This document shows positions 21,814-32,484 of a stretch of 64,000 nucleotides of DNA, one piece after another. Source of the stretch: an uncultured Aquimarina sp. (GTDB lineage: Bacteria; Bacteroidota; Bacteroidia; Flavobacteriales; Flavobacteriaceae). A program made the translations under genes and the position numbers. The notes below the pieces were generated by a model, which saw only the letters and a program-made list of their open reading frames with translations, was not told the DNA's origin and made no database searches. Where the stretch lies: positions 206,563 through 270,562 of the forward strand of contig CALGLV010000006.1 of NCBI GenBank assembly GCA_937958985.1. Direction: 5' to 3'. Within the stretch, counting starts at the first letter, position 1. Each line of letters starts with the position of its first letter.

Positions 21814-23164
21814 CTATTTTTTCTCCTTTATTTCTATATTTATTAGCCTTATCGAACTCTCCTATATTTTCGTAAGAGCGAGCTATTTTCAGATACAAAG
21901 CCCGTTCTAATTCTGGGTTATCTACAATATAGTCTAAACCATCTTTATAAATATTTATTGCCTTGTTATGCTTATCCTCTTTCGCCATTAGTGTTCCTTT
22001 TATTAAATACAAAAAAGGCTGCGAAGGGTATTTTTCAACACCAATATCAACTAACTCTTTAGCTTCAGATAATTTCCCATAATACAACTGTAGCAATAAA
22101 GTATCTTTAATTAAATCGTAATTATTAGAATCTATCCCTAAATTATTCTGGTAAACATTCAGCAAACTTTCCGTAGTACCTTGCTTAATATTAACAGAGG
22201 AAAGCTCCATAATAAATTTTAAATTTTCATCCTTATCTGCTTTTATAGAAGAAGTACTTAAACTATCTAAAGCCTTGTTATAATTAGGATTTTGCTTTCC
22301 AAAGGTTTTAAAATCATTAAGCACCTTTTTCTTTATAAAATCATCAACACTAGCATTAGCAGTAATTTTCTGCATAGACTGGGTTGCAGCTATTGTATTT
22401 CCAGCATCTAAATATTCTTGAAAATTAATATATTCTAACATTGGAGAGTTCGGCAATTTTTCTCTAAAGCGTTCAATTGTTGTTTTTACTTTCGTTTCTT
22501 CATTGTTGTTTTTATAGGCATCTATTAGCTGTACATACGCTTTTTCATTTTTAGCATTTTTCAACAACTCTTTTTCCAAATCAACAATTACAGGTAGTTT
22601 ATCTTTAGACGCAGCATAAATTTGATTTTTTAAGCCTTTAATTCTGTAATCATAACTAAATTCACTCTGGTAATCATTTAAGGCCTCCAATGCTTTCCCG
22701 TACTGCTGGGTGTATTTATAAGCTTGTGCTAAATCGTATTTGTATTTAGAATTAATTACACTTAATTCTCGAAGCGTAGCTATTCGCAAATCAAATTTTT
22801 GCTTTATAAAATAAACCCTTGATAAACTTTTTAGAATTAGCTCGCTATTAGGCATTAACTCTAAAGCCACATTTAAACTTAATTCTGCATTATCATATAA
22901 CCTTAAAGCTATTTCGTTTTGTGCAAGTTCGTAATACAAAACAGGCATTGCATCCTTTTCTTTAAGGCAATTTTCAAGATTTAAAATTGCCTTATCGTGT
23001 TTTTCAACAGCTTTATTACTTAAGGCATCAAAAAAATCACTCTTAAATTCTTTTGAAGCATTACTAATATCATTCAAATTTGACGTTACTAACGTTTGAT
23101 TTTGAGCAGTCAGTAGGTTGCTCAAAATCATCAAATTAAAAACGATATGTAATTTTATTTTCAT
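21797..23164 (-). CDS. Tetratricopeptide-repeat protein with signal peptide
   Basis: TPR-like repeats; probable start MKIKLHIVFNLMILSNLLTAQ rather than the longer ORF start. Confidence 0.8.
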   Translation of the reverse strand: MKIKLHIVFNLMILSNLLTAQNQTLVTSNLNDISNASKEFKSDFFDALSNKAVEKHDKAILNLENCLKEKDAMPVLYYELAQNEIALRLYDNAELSLNVALELMPNSELILKSLSRVYFIKQKFDLRIATLRELSVINSKYKYDLAQAYKYTQQYGKALEALNDYQSEFSYDYRIKGLKNQIYAASKDKLPVIVDLEKELLKNAKNEKAYVQLIDAYKNNNEETKVKTTIERFREKLPNSPMLEYINFQEYLDAGNTIAATQSMQKITANASVDDFIKKKVLNDFKTFGKQNPNYNKALDSLSTSSIKADKDENLKFIMELSSVNIKQGTTESLLNVYQNNLGIDSNNYDLIKDTLLLQLYYGKLSEAKELVDIGVEKYPSQPFLYLIKGTLMAKEDKHNKAINIYKDGLDYIVDNPELERALYLKIARSYENIGEFDKANKYRNKGEKIDVPIK

Positions 23165-23168
23165 AAAT

Positions 23169-24176
23169 TTATTCAAATATTGAATAATCACCAACGCTTA
23201 CGCTAGAATAATTACCATTATACTTAACCTTATTTCCTATCATAGAATCTGTAAGTTTAGCGTTTTTTATCTCTGTTTCGTTTTGAACCAAACTATTATC
23301 AATACTTACATCATTCAATTTACAATTAGCTCCAATAGAAACATTGGGACCTACTTTAGTGTTTTTCAAAACTACATTTTCACCTATGAAACAAGGTGCT
23401 ATAATTTCCGAATTTTCCATCGAAACCGAACTATGTACTAAATTTTCCTCTTGCTCTTGATGTAAAAAATTTAAAACACGTGTATTGGTTTCTACAGCTA
23501 CTTTTTTATTTCCACAGTCCATCCATTCCGATACCGTACCTGTTTTAAACACTTTGCCTTGTGACATCAAATCTTTTATACCGTCATTGATTTGGTATTC
23601 GCCTCCATGCATTAAATTCGCATCTAGTATTTTTTGTAGTGATGCTTTTAATTCTAAACCTTCCTTAAAGTAATAAATTCCGATGACTGCTTGATCTGAA
23701 ACAAAAGTTTCTGGTTTTTCAACTAATTCTGTAATTTCATCTTTCGCATTTAACTTTACTACTCCGTAAGCATTTGGATTGTCTACTTGTTTTGTCCAAA
23801 TTACAGCATCAGCCGTAGGGTCTAATTTAAAATCTGCCTTAAAAAGTGTATCTGCATAAGCCACAACGCAAGGCCCTGACAAGCTTTCTTTAGCACACAT
23901 TATAGCATGCCCTGTCCCTAATGGGGTTTCTTGATAATAAATTGAAGCTTTAGCTCCTAATTTTTCTGCTATAGCAATTAGCGTATCCTCTGCTTCAAAT
24001 TCCTTTTTTGTAATAAAAGCCACTTCATCAATTACTTCACCTGCCACCTTAGCAATATCTTCTACTAAACGTTGAACAATAGGCTTACCTGCAATAGGTA
24101 TTAAGGGCTTAGGCACTGTTAGTGAATGAGGGCGTAGTCTTGAACCTCTACCTGCCATAGGTACAATAATCTTCAT
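23169..24176 (-). CDS. Sugar-phosphate nucleotidyltransferase with left-handed beta-helix C-terminus
   Basis: MKIIVPMAGRGSRLRPHSLTVPKPLIPIAGKPIVQRL; GEYQINDGIKDLM. Confidence 0.92.
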   Translation of the reverse strand: MKIIVPMAGRGSRLRPHSLTVPKPLIPIAGKPIVQRLVEDIAKVAGEVIDEVAFITKKEFEAEDTLIAIAEKLGAKASIYYQETPLGTGHAIMCAKESLSGPCVVAYADTLFKADFKLDPTADAVIWTKQVDNPNAYGVVKLNAKDEITELVEKPETFVSDQAVIGIYYFKEGLELKASLQKILDANLMHGGEYQINDGIKDLMSQGKVFKTGTVSEWMDCGNKKVAVETNTRVLNFLHQEQEENLVHSSVSMENSEIIAPCFIGENVVLKNTKVGPNVSIGANCKLNDVSIDNSLVQNETEIKNAKLTDSMIGNKVKYNGNYSSVSVGDYSIFE

Positions 24177-24262
24177 ATGTATGTTTTAAATTATTTCCGT
24201 TTTAAACGTAAACAATAGTTATTATCAATTTTGATACCATCTTTTTTTTGGTATACATATTT

Positions 24263-24697
24263 TTACTTTATTCCGGTGCTTCCAAAACCTCCTGTAGATC
24301 TTCCTGTTTCTGAAAGTTGTTTTACCTCACTCCAAGTTACTCGTTCGTGTTTGGCTATTACCATTTGAGCGATACGATCTCCGTTTTCTATAACAAAATC
24401 CTCTTTAGAAAGATTTACTAAAATAACGCCTACTTCACCCCTGTAATCAGCATCAATAGTCCCTGGAGCATTAAGTACTGTGATTCCTTTTTTTAAAGCT
24501 AATCCACTACGAGGACGCACCTGTGCTTCGTACCCCTTGGGCAACGCCAAAAAAAGACCTGTTTTTATCAAAACACGCTCTAAAGAAGCAATTGTTACCG
24601 GAACTTCCAAAACAGCTCTTAAATCCATCCCTGCCGAAAGGAGCGTTTCGTAATTTGGTAATTTATGCTTGGAAGTATTTACGATTTCAATTTTCAT
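24263..24697 (-). CDS. dut: dUTP diphosphatase
   Basis: [53 protein letters not shown]. Confidence 0.97.
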   Translation of the reverse strand: MKIEIVNTSKHKLPNYETLLSAGMDLRAVLEVPVTIASLERVLIKTGLFLALPKGYEAQVRPRSGLALKKGITVLNAPGTIDADYRGEVGVILVNLSKEDFVIENGDRIAQMVIAKHERVTWSEVKQLSETGRSTGGFGSTGIK

Positions 24698-24729
24698 TAT
24701 CTATATTTTACCCTACTAAAAAAAGCTTG

Positions 24730-26166
24730 TTAACTAGCACTAAGCAATCGTTTTAAGCTTTCTTTCTCTAATGCTATTACAAAAGCTAAATATACTAAAA
24801 TAGCAACGAACTTAAATGTGTAATTTTCCGGATACAGATACCTCGTAACTACAGTCAAACTTAAAGCCACTAGTAAATACGAAAACATGGTTGCTACTTT
24901 ATACGGTATTTTGTAATAGCTGCGCCCCATCGTATATGACAATATCATCATGGTTGCATAAGCAATTAACGTAGCATAAGCAGCTGCAATAAAACCTATC
25001 TTTGGAATTAACCAATAGTTTAAAGCAATTGTAATTATAGCCCCAACAATTGTAAAGTACATTCCAAAACGTGTATTATCGGTTACTTTATACCAAACCG
25101 ATAAACTTTGATACACCCCTAAACACCAATTGGCAATCAAAATAATTGGCACTATTTCAATTGCTATTAAAAAATCGTCGTTCTTAATAATGATACTTGC
25201 AAATAAATCCTGAAATGAGAGTACCATTAAAATTCCTAAAGAAGCAAATATTACAAAAAACTTTAATACTAACGCATAACTTTCTTTAGCGTTTTCCTTG
25301 GCGGATTGACTGAAAAAAAAGGGTTCAATTCCCATTCTAAACGCTTGTATAAACAGCATCAAAAATATACCGAACTTATAACAAGCACTATATGCCCCCA
25401 TGGCTTCTTTACCAAGCATATCTCTTAAAATAAGCTTGTCTAAATTTTCGATTACTAAAAATGCGATACCTGCTATAAGAATAGGCGCTCCGTACTTACG
25501 CATTGCATTAAAAATAGCTCTATCAAATTTCCATGGAAATTTAAGATACATCGGCACAATCAAAATCAACATTAAAGCGTTCGCTACAAAATTAGCTACA
25601 AAAACATAGGTTTCAAGGTCATCAAAAATCAATATTTCGGGTAACGCTATTTGGTAATTACCTACCCAACTTAAAAAGAATACATTTAGCAGTCCGTTTA
25701 CAACAACAAGAGTAAATACTCGTATTCCAAAATAACTTAACGCCTTCCCTTTGGCTCGATAATAAGCAAATGGAATAACCGCCAAAATATCGAAAGACAC
25801 TACGCCAATCATCATTAATAAAACAAATTCGGAAACTTTAAACTTTTCTGCAATTGGAGTTTTAAAAACATATACTACCACCAAAAACAAAAACAAACTA
25901 ACCATTAGACTGATTAATGCTGTTGAAAACACTAGTGCCTTGTTTTTAGATTTATTGTAAAATCTAAAAAAAGCAGTTTCCATACCATAGGTAAGAAAAA
26001 CATTTATAAACCCCGCATACACGTAAAAACTGGTAATTTCAGAATACTCATCGGGCGCTAAACTACCTGTATATAGTCCGTTTAAAAGCAAATTAACCAG
26101 CTTGGGAAGTACCATAGCCAAGCCATAAATAAAAGTGTCCTTAAAAAGTGTTTTGAAAATACTCAA
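24730..26166 (-). CDS. Polysaccharide biosynthesis / oligosaccharide flippase family protein
   Basis: About 12-14 TM MATE/Wzx-like protein with typical N-terminus (FKDTFIYGLAMVLPKLVNLLLNGLYTG). Confidence 0.88.
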   Translation of the reverse strand: MSIFKTLFKDTFIYGLAMVLPKLVNLLLNGLYTGSLAPDEYSEITSFYVYAGFINVFLTYGMETAFFRFYNKSKNKALVFSTALISLMVSLFLFLVVVYVFKTPIAEKFKVSEFVLLMMIGVVSFDILAVIPFAYYRAKGKALSYFGIRVFTLVVVNGLLNVFFLSWVGNYQIALPEILIFDDLETYVFVANFVANALMLILIVPMYLKFPWKFDRAIFNAMRKYGAPILIAGIAFLVIENLDKLILRDMLGKEAMGAYSACYKFGIFLMLFIQAFRMGIEPFFFSQSAKENAKESYALVLKFFVIFASLGILMVLSFQDLFASIIIKNDDFLIAIEIVPIILIANWCLGVYQSLSVWYKVTDNTRFGMYFTIVGAIITIALNYWLIPKIGFIAAAYATLIAYATMMILSYTMGRSYYKIPYKVATMFSYLLVALSLTVVTRYLYPENYTFKFVAILVYLAFVIALEKESLKRLLSAS

Positions 26167-26360
26167 TCTGCCGTTAATTAATAAACTGCAAAGTACTAAA
26201 ACTAATCCAATACCCGTATTTTGATCACTTAATATCCCTTTGGGTTTTTCTAGAAAAACAACCTTCTACCTTTTCAAGCAACAAACAAATTGGTTATAAA
26301 TGAGTAAACCCACAATAATTGTTATTGTGGGCTTACTTAGATTTTGTGTGCTTTTAGCTA

Positions 26361-27692
26361 TTAAAAATATTGTCCTATTCCAAAGACCAACCCTCCGGCA
26401 TCTCCATTTCCTAAAACATTTACCCCGTAATCTAACCTGATTACTGCATTAAAAATGCGCTTATGAATAAATCGAATTCCAATACCTGGATATATACGCA
26501 ATTTATCTTCTTCTAATAATTGATTAAAATCTAGACTGGGGCGACGTACAGCACTCACATCTACAAAGCTATTTCCTTGTAACACAAACCAGTTTTTTTC
26601 ATATAACGTATGTCGATACTCGGTATTTAACGCAAATACCGCAGTACCACGATCTATAGTATTACCCGCCCCACGAGTGTTTAATTGATTGTCGATGGTT
26701 AACGGTGTAAACTCACTACTTATTGGATTACTGTATTGTATTTGTAGTTGTGTTGCAAAATTACCCCTAGCCCCTAGTCGCTTAAAGTATTGTGTGGTAT
26801 TGTTAATTAAATATTCTGTTTGAAGTAATTCTTCTGTACCAAAAAAATAATTTCCTTCTAAACGATTTCTAAACCCTTCTGTGTATTGGTATGTTAAATC
26901 CAAATCAACATATTCATAAGATAAACGTGTTAACAGTTGTGTAGCTTCAGGCTCTGGTTTATCAGAAACATTATCAATCAAAATATTATCTTCATCACCC
27001 TCAATAACTTGATATTCGTCTTTAAAATACTTAACTCCAAACTCAAATCTATTATTAAAATCCTTTTCATAAAACAAAATAACCTCAGGACCTGTTCTTG
27101 TAAAAGTATAGTTTGTTTGTGTTTTCAACTCCTCCGTACCGGTTCTGTCAAAAAAGAAAATGGGCTGCTGAGTGGTTACATCCTGATAATTAACACCTAA
27201 ACCTAGTTTATTAGTAAACAAATAAGGATGATTTAAAAACACTCCAAAGCCATCAAAAACCTCCTTTTGATAAAAACCACCAAAAGTAATATTCCGCCCT
27301 AATCCATTAAATTCAAATGCAGAAACCCTATACGAAAAGCTCCCATCATTAGCTTGCCCTATACGCGCACCGGGTATAATACTAAAGTTTTCTTTTATAT
27401 CGTAATTCACAACATAGGTATCTGCTTCTTTTTTAACAGAATACGTTGCAAATGCAATTCCATCTAATCGTTTAATTCGCTCTATATCTGTTTTTATTTT
27501 TAAGCTATCTAATTGTTCGCCCACTTTTACTTTAACGATTCTTCGCAAAAAACTGGATTTCGTTTTTTTTAAACCTGTAAAATTTAGTTCACTTATATTT
27601 TTTGATTGAGTTTGTGCTTGTAAAGCAGAACTAAAAAATGTGAAAATCAGTATAATACTGATAGATAGCGCATAATGATATGATCGTTTCAT
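26361..27692 (-). CDS. BamA/TamA-like outer-membrane protein with single POTRA region
   Basis: Signal peptide; FTGLKKTKSSFLRRIVKVKVGEQLD; barrel; terminal F. Confidence 0.85.
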   Translation of the reverse strand: MKRSYHYALSISIILIFTFFSSALQAQTQSKNISELNFTGLKKTKSSFLRRIVKVKVGEQLDSLKIKTDIERIKRLDGIAFATYSVKKEADTYVVNYDIKENFSIIPGARIGQANDGSFSYRVSAFEFNGLGRNITFGGFYQKEVFDGFGVFLNHPYLFTNKLGLGVNYQDVTTQQPIFFFDRTGTEELKTQTNYTFTRTGPEVILFYEKDFNNRFEFGVKYFKDEYQVIEGDEDNILIDNVSDKPEPEATQLLTRLSYEYVDLDLTYQYTEGFRNRLEGNYFFGTEELLQTEYLINNTTQYFKRLGARGNFATQLQIQYSNPISSEFTPLTIDNQLNTRGAGNTIDRGTAVFALNTEYRHTLYEKNWFVLQGNSFVDVSAVRRPSLDFNQLLEEDKLRIYPGIGIRFIHKRIFNAVIRLDYGVNVLGNGDAGGLVFGIGQYF

Positions 27693-27880
27693 AATAAAAG
27701 TTTATGTCAAGAGAGTCGAAATAGTTTTCCAAAAATTACTTATTAAATATTTTCTCAGCAATGAATTCCTTTTTTAAAATCTTTATAAATAAATAACTAT
27801 TTGTTAGGAAATTGGAATTGATTACGACAGATCGAGACACAAACCGTAAATTAACAATTGTTAACAAAGCATCAATCAAC

Positions 27881-29221
27881 ATGGAAGAACACATTGTAAT
27901 TATTGGCAATGGTGTGTCTGGGGTAACTTTAGCACGCCACATACGTAAACTATCCGATAAACGTATTACCATTATATCCGCAGAATCCGAATTCTTTTTC
28001 TCGCGTACCGCACTTATGTATGTATACATGGGGCATATGGAATTCGAACACACTCAACCTTATGAAGATTGGTTTTGGAAAAAAAACAAAATAAGCCTTA
28101 AGCAAGCTTATGTGGAGCGTGTGGAAACAGATAAAAAAACACTTCACTTTGCGCAAGGAGGAACAATGAATTACGATAAATTAGTAATTGCAACTGGCTC
28201 TAAACCTAATAAATTTGGGTGGCCTGGTCAAGATTTAGATGGCGTTCAGGGTTTATACTCTAAACAAGATTTAGAATCACTTCAAACAAATGCTCCAAAT
28301 AATAAAGTATGTAAGCGTGCTGTAATAGTAGGCGGTGGACTTATTGGTATTGAAATGGCTGAGATGCTTAGATCTAGAAATATACCTGTAACTTTTTTAG
28401 TACGTGAAAAAAGTTTTTGGAGCGGCGTACTTCCGGCGGAAGAATCAGAAATGATTAACAAACATATACTAGAGCACCATATTGATTTACGTTTAGGGTT
28501 CAATTTAAAGGAAATCAAAAGCGATAATAACAACCGTGTAAAAAGTATTGTAATTGCTGAAACTGGTGAAGAAATTGAATGTGATGTCGTAGGGCTTACA
28601 GCAGGAGTATCGCCTAATATTGATTTCATAAAAGAAACTACCATTGAAACGGGAAGAGGTGTGAAAGTAGATCGCTACCTTAAAACCAATGTTAAGGATG
28701 TGTACGCCATTGGTGATTGTGCCGAACAACACGAAGGTATTGATGAAAGAAGACCTATAGAAGCGGTTTGGTATACTGGCAGAATGATGGCCGAAACCTT
28801 AGCCAGAACCATTTGCGGTACTCCAACTAAATATAGCCCTGGACACTGGTTCAATAGTGCCAAATTCTTAGATATTGAATATCAAACTTATGGTTGGGTA
28901 TGGGCACAACCTAAAGAAAATGAAGCTCGCTTTTATTGGGGTCATTCTGACAATAAAAAATGTATTCACATTAACTACGACAAAAACACAAAAAAATTTA
29001 TTGGCATAAACACTTTCGGAATTCGAATGAGGCACGAAATTTTTGATCGATGGCTTACCGAAGAACAATCTGTAGAGCATGTTTTAACACACCTCAAAGA
29101 TGCCAATTTCGATCCTGAATTTTATAGCACTTATGAAAGTGAAATCTTAAATAAATTCAACAAAGAAAACAACACCAACATAAAACCACTGAGAAAAAGC
29201 TGGAAACGCATTTTCGCTTAA
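27881..29221 (+). CDS. NAD(P)/FAD-dependent oxidoreductase
   Basis: Start likely MEEHIVIIGNGVSGVTLARHIR; second Rossmann RAVIVGGGLIGIEMAEMLR; VYAIGDCAE. Confidence 0.93.
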   Translation: MEEHIVIIGNGVSGVTLARHIRKLSDKRITIISAESEFFFSRTALMYVYMGHMEFEHTQPYEDWFWKKNKISLKQAYVERVETDKKTLHFAQGGTMNYDKLVIATGSKPNKFGWPGQDLDGVQGLYSKQDLESLQTNAPNNKVCKRAVIVGGGLIGIEMAEMLRSRNIPVTFLVREKSFWSGVLPAEESEMINKHILEHHIDLRLGFNLKEIKSDNNNRVKSIVIAETGEEIECDVVGLTAGVSPNIDFIKETTIETGRGVKVDRYLKTNVKDVYAIGDCAEQHEGIDERRPIEAVWYTGRMMAETLARTICGTPTKYSPGHWFNSAKFLDIEYQTYGWVWAQPKENEARFYWGHSDNKKCIHINYDKNTKKFIGINTFGIRMRHEIFDRWLTEEQSVEHVLTHLKDANFDPEFYSTYESEILNKFNKENNTNIKPLRKSWKRIFA

Positions 29222-29248
29222 ATCAATCACTATAAAAGTAAAAGCTAT

Positions 29249-30880
29249 ATGAAAGCTATAAAATACACAGGCCTAGCAATTTTTATTGCTGCACTCGGCT
29301 TCTTTACAAGTTTATTGTTTATTGGAAAATTTAATTCTTCCTCAGATACCATTAATCAGTTTATTAAAGACAAGCAGGTTAAAAGCGATATTTTAAAAGA
29401 AAATTTACTAGAAAATGTAGCCAACAAAACATTTTCTACAGGTTTTAGTTTTTCTTCGGCAGTTAGAAACGCAATCAAAAAATCCAACAATCACTATGAT
29501 GCATTAATTGCAAAATACGATAAAGAAAAAAATTGGGATAAAAAGGGTGAGCAATTTCAGTATAAAATAAGTAATATTAGAGGTTTTACTTATGACCTTG
29601 CAAAAAAATCTGGTACAGGTTGGTTAATCAACAATAAAGGATTGGCATGGTGGCTAAGTTTCGGTTTAGGAATTTTTGGCGCCTTATTATTTATACTTCC
29701 TAATTATATTTTATTAGGAAAACCAGGAATCAAAAACGACCATATCTTCCTTGAATCAGCTACAAATCGTGGCTGGATAGCTTGGTTGGTTTTAGTATAT
29801 CTAGTTGGGTTTTACTTGATGCTTTATTTTGCTGCCGATTTTGTAGTAGCCTGGACTTATGTGCTTGATCCTATTAGCGAAGCTTTAAATGGTGGACCCG
29901 CTAGTCAATGGTTTGTATATGGTTTTTTGTATTGTGTAATAATGCTAGTAATGGCTACACGTATGTACATCAAATACCGCCACAATAAATATCAGGTAAT
30001 TAGAACAACTTCTGTTTTATTCTTCCAAATTGTATTTGCATTCCTTATTCCTGAAATTATGGCTAGCCTTAATATGCCAGGATATGATTTTAAAAATGCT
30101 TTCCCATTAGATTATGATTTCTTTTTTGAATGGAATCTAGACACGCTTACTTCAAGCGGAGGTATTGGTATTTTTATTTTAGTTTGGGGTATTGTATTAA
30201 CGCTGGTTATTGTACCTGTAATGGTTTATTTCTTTGGGAAAAGATGGTACTGTTCATGGGTATGTGGTTGTGGTGGTTTAGCAGAAACTTTAGGGGACCC
30301 ATACCGTCAACATTCTAGTAAAAGTCTATTTTCTTGGAAAGTAGAACGTTGGTTAATTCACTCTGTATTGGTCTTTTCACTGGTAATGACAGTAGTTACT
30401 TTGTATGCTTACTTTACAGGAGCAGATTCGTTACTAGGAATAAAAGCACAGTGGATAAAAGACATGTATAGCTTTTTAATTGGTGCTTGGTTTGCAGGAG
30501 TTATCGGTACCGGTTTTTACCCAATTTTTGGTAACCGTGTGTGGTGTAGATTTGGTTGTCCTTTGGCAGCTTATATGGGATTAGTTCAGCGTTTTAAATC
30601 CCGTTTTAGAATTACTACCAACGGAGGTCAATGTATTTCTTGTGGAAACTGCTCTACTTACTGTGAGCAAGGTATTGATGTACGATCGTATGCACAAAAA
30701 GGCGAAAATATTGTACGCGCTAGCTGTGTAGGCTGTGGAGTGTGTTCGGCTGTTTGCCCAAGAGGTGTACTAAAGTTAGAAAACGGTCCTGAAGAAGGTA
30801 GAATAAATCCTACTGAAGTTCTTTTAGGTAATGATGTAGATTTAATTGAATTAGCTAAACAGAATAAAAAAGCTTCTTAA
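29249..30880 (+). CDS. Membrane 4Fe-4S binding (NapH/NosR-like) protein
   Basis: Multiple TM helices, RWYCSWVCGCGGLAETLGDP, two CxxCxxCxxxC clusters (CISCGNCSTYCEQGID; CVGCGVCSAVCPRG). Confidence 0.9.
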   Translation: MKAIKYTGLAIFIAALGFFTSLLFIGKFNSSSDTINQFIKDKQVKSDILKENLLENVANKTFSTGFSFSSAVRNAIKKSNNHYDALIAKYDKEKNWDKKGEQFQYKISNIRGFTYDLAKKSGTGWLINNKGLAWWLSFGLGIFGALLFILPNYILLGKPGIKNDHIFLESATNRGWIAWLVLVYLVGFYLMLYFAADFVVAWTYVLDPISEALNGGPASQWFVYGFLYCVIMLVMATRMYIKYRHNKYQVIRTTSVLFFQIVFAFLIPEIMASLNMPGYDFKNAFPLDYDFFFEWNLDTLTSSGGIGIFILVWGIVLTLVIVPVMVYFFGKRWYCSWVCGCGGLAETLGDPYRQHSSKSLFSWKVERWLIHSVLVFSLVMTVVTLYAYFTGADSLLGIKAQWIKDMYSFLIGAWFAGVIGTGFYPIFGNRVWCRFGCPLAAYMGLVQRFKSRFRITTNGGQCISCGNCSTYCEQGIDVRSYAQKGENIVRASCVGCGVCSAVCPRGVLKLENGPEEGRINPTEVLLGNDVDLIELAKQNKKAS

Positions 30881-30903
30881 GGAAGTTATAAATATCACCA
30901 TAA

Positions 30904-30935
30904 GAAACCCGCTTAAATTACTTTAAGCGGGTTTC
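30904..30935 (+). terminator. Intrinsic terminator after the FAD/FeS operon
   Basis: 14-bp perfect stem gaaacccgcttaaa / tttaagcgggtttc, 4-nt loop, followed by T-rich DNA. Confidence 0.9.
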
Positions 30936-31001
30936 ATTTTATTATTATTTTTCGTCTTGAAGCAAAATTTACATTTAAAAAACAAAGACTTTATTATACA
31001 G

Positions 31002-31382
31002 TTACGGAGTTACTAGTGCTTTATATCCATTGCTATCTAATAAATGCTCTGTTGAAGCTCCTTCTTCAATCTCAATTTTCACCAACCAGCCTTCTCCGTA
31101 AGGGTCGGAGTTTACCAATTCAGGATCCGTTTCTATTTTTTCATTTAGTTCTACCACTGTTCCAGCAACGGGAGAAAAAATATCTGACACGGTTTTTACC
31201 GCTTCAATAGTACCTATTACATCGTCCTCTTTCACTTCTTCATCCAAAGTTTCTAGATCAAAAAAAACAATATCCCCTAACTCTTTTTGAGCGAAGTCGG
31301 TAATCCCAACAGTGGCAATGTTATCTTTGATAATAACCCATTCGTGGTCTTTAGAATATTTTAAATTTTTTGGTAAGTTCAT
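31002..31382 (-). CDS. gcvH: Glycine cleavage system H protein
   Basis: [34 protein letters not shown]-type; [15 protein letters not shown] lipoyl site. Confidence 0.97.
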   Translation of the reverse strand: [126 protein letters not shown]

Positions 31383-31386
31383 GATT

Positions 31387-32475
31387 TTAAATTTTAATGA
31401 AAGGTAATTTTTTTATTACAGCCTTAATTTTTTTCTTTCTTATTTGTATGTAAATTTCGGTGTCTATTTTTGAAAAACTACTGGAAACATAACCCATTCC
31501 AATACCTTTGGACAAATTAGGGGATTGCCCCCCTGAGGTAACTTTTCCGATTACCTCCCCTGCTGCATTGCATATTTCATAATCTTTTCGAGGGATTCCC
31601 CTTTCTATCATTTCAAAACCTACCAATTTTTTCTGAACACCTTGTTGCTTTTGCTTAGCCAAATAATCCGCATTAATAAATGGCTTATCTAATTTGGTAA
31701 TCCAACTCAACCCTGCTTCAAGGGGCGAGGTAGTATCATCAATATCATTACCATAAAGACAATATCCCATTTCCAACCTTAAGGTATCTCTGGCTCCTAA
31801 ACCTACAGGAATTATATTTTCTTCAGTTCCTGCAGAAATAATAGCATCCCATAAAGCAGTTGCATTCTCGTTTGATACGTATAACTCAAAACCACCAGAC
31901 CCGGTATACCCCGTCGCAGAAATAATTACATCTGAAATCCCTGCTACTTCTCCAATTCGAAACGAATAATATGGAATTTCCGATAGTTGCTCTTTAGTTA
32001 ATTGTTGAAGTACATTTAAAGCTAACGGACCTTGTAACGCAAAAAGTGAGGTGTTATCTGAATGATTTTCGACTATTGCATTTTCGGTATTATTTTTAAT
32101 AATCCAATCCCAATCTTTCACTATGTTAGATGCATTTACAACCAACATATATACCTCCTCCTTTATTTGATACACCAAAAGATCGTCGATGATTCCTCCT
32201 GTTTTGTTTGGAAAACACGAATACTGAGCCTTGCCATTACTTAATTTGGTAACATCATTACTTGTGAGCTTTTGCACCAATGACAATGCTTGGGGTCCTT
32301 TAACCATAAATTCTCCCATGTGTGAAACATCAAACATACCCACGCTATTTCGAACAGCTTTATGCTCTTCAATCAAAGAAGTATAACTTAATGGCATTTC
32401 ATAACCTGCAAAAGGAACCATTTTAGCACCTAACTCAATATGCTTTTTGTATAAAGCTGTTTTTTTTAACTCCAT
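31387..32475 (-). CDS. gcvT: Aminomethyltransferase (glycine cleavage T protein)
   Basis: MELKKTALYKKHIELGAKMVPFAGYEMPL; MFDVSHMGEF; GYTGSGGFELYV. Confidence 0.97.
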   Translation of the reverse strand: MELKKTALYKKHIELGAKMVPFAGYEMPLSYTSLIEEHKAVRNSVGMFDVSHMGEFMVKGPQALSLVQKLTSNDVTKLSNGKAQYSCFPNKTGGIIDDLLVYQIKEEVYMLVVNASNIVKDWDWIIKNNTENAIVENHSDNTSLFALQGPLALNVLQQLTKEQLSEIPYYSFRIGEVAGISDVIISATGYTGSGGFELYVSNENATALWDAIISAGTEENIIPVGLGARDTLRLEMGYCLYGNDIDDTTSPLEAGLSWITKLDKPFINADYLAKQKQQGVQKKLVGFEMIERGIPRKDYEICNAAGEVIGKVTSGGQSPNLSKGIGMGYVSSSFSKIDTEIYIQIRKKKIKAVIKKLPFIKI

Positions 32476-32484
32476 GTAAAATAT

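Noticed and set aside
24210-24255. Inverted repeat gataccatcttttttttggtatac downstream of the nucleotidyltransferase
   Set aside because: Short stem in AT-rich DNA with no clear T-tract on the relevant strand; too weak to call a terminator.
27736-28863. Several antisense ORFs opposite the FAD oxidoreductase
   Set aside because: Protein content looks like reverse-complement read-through of a conserved Rossmann enzyme; no independent support.
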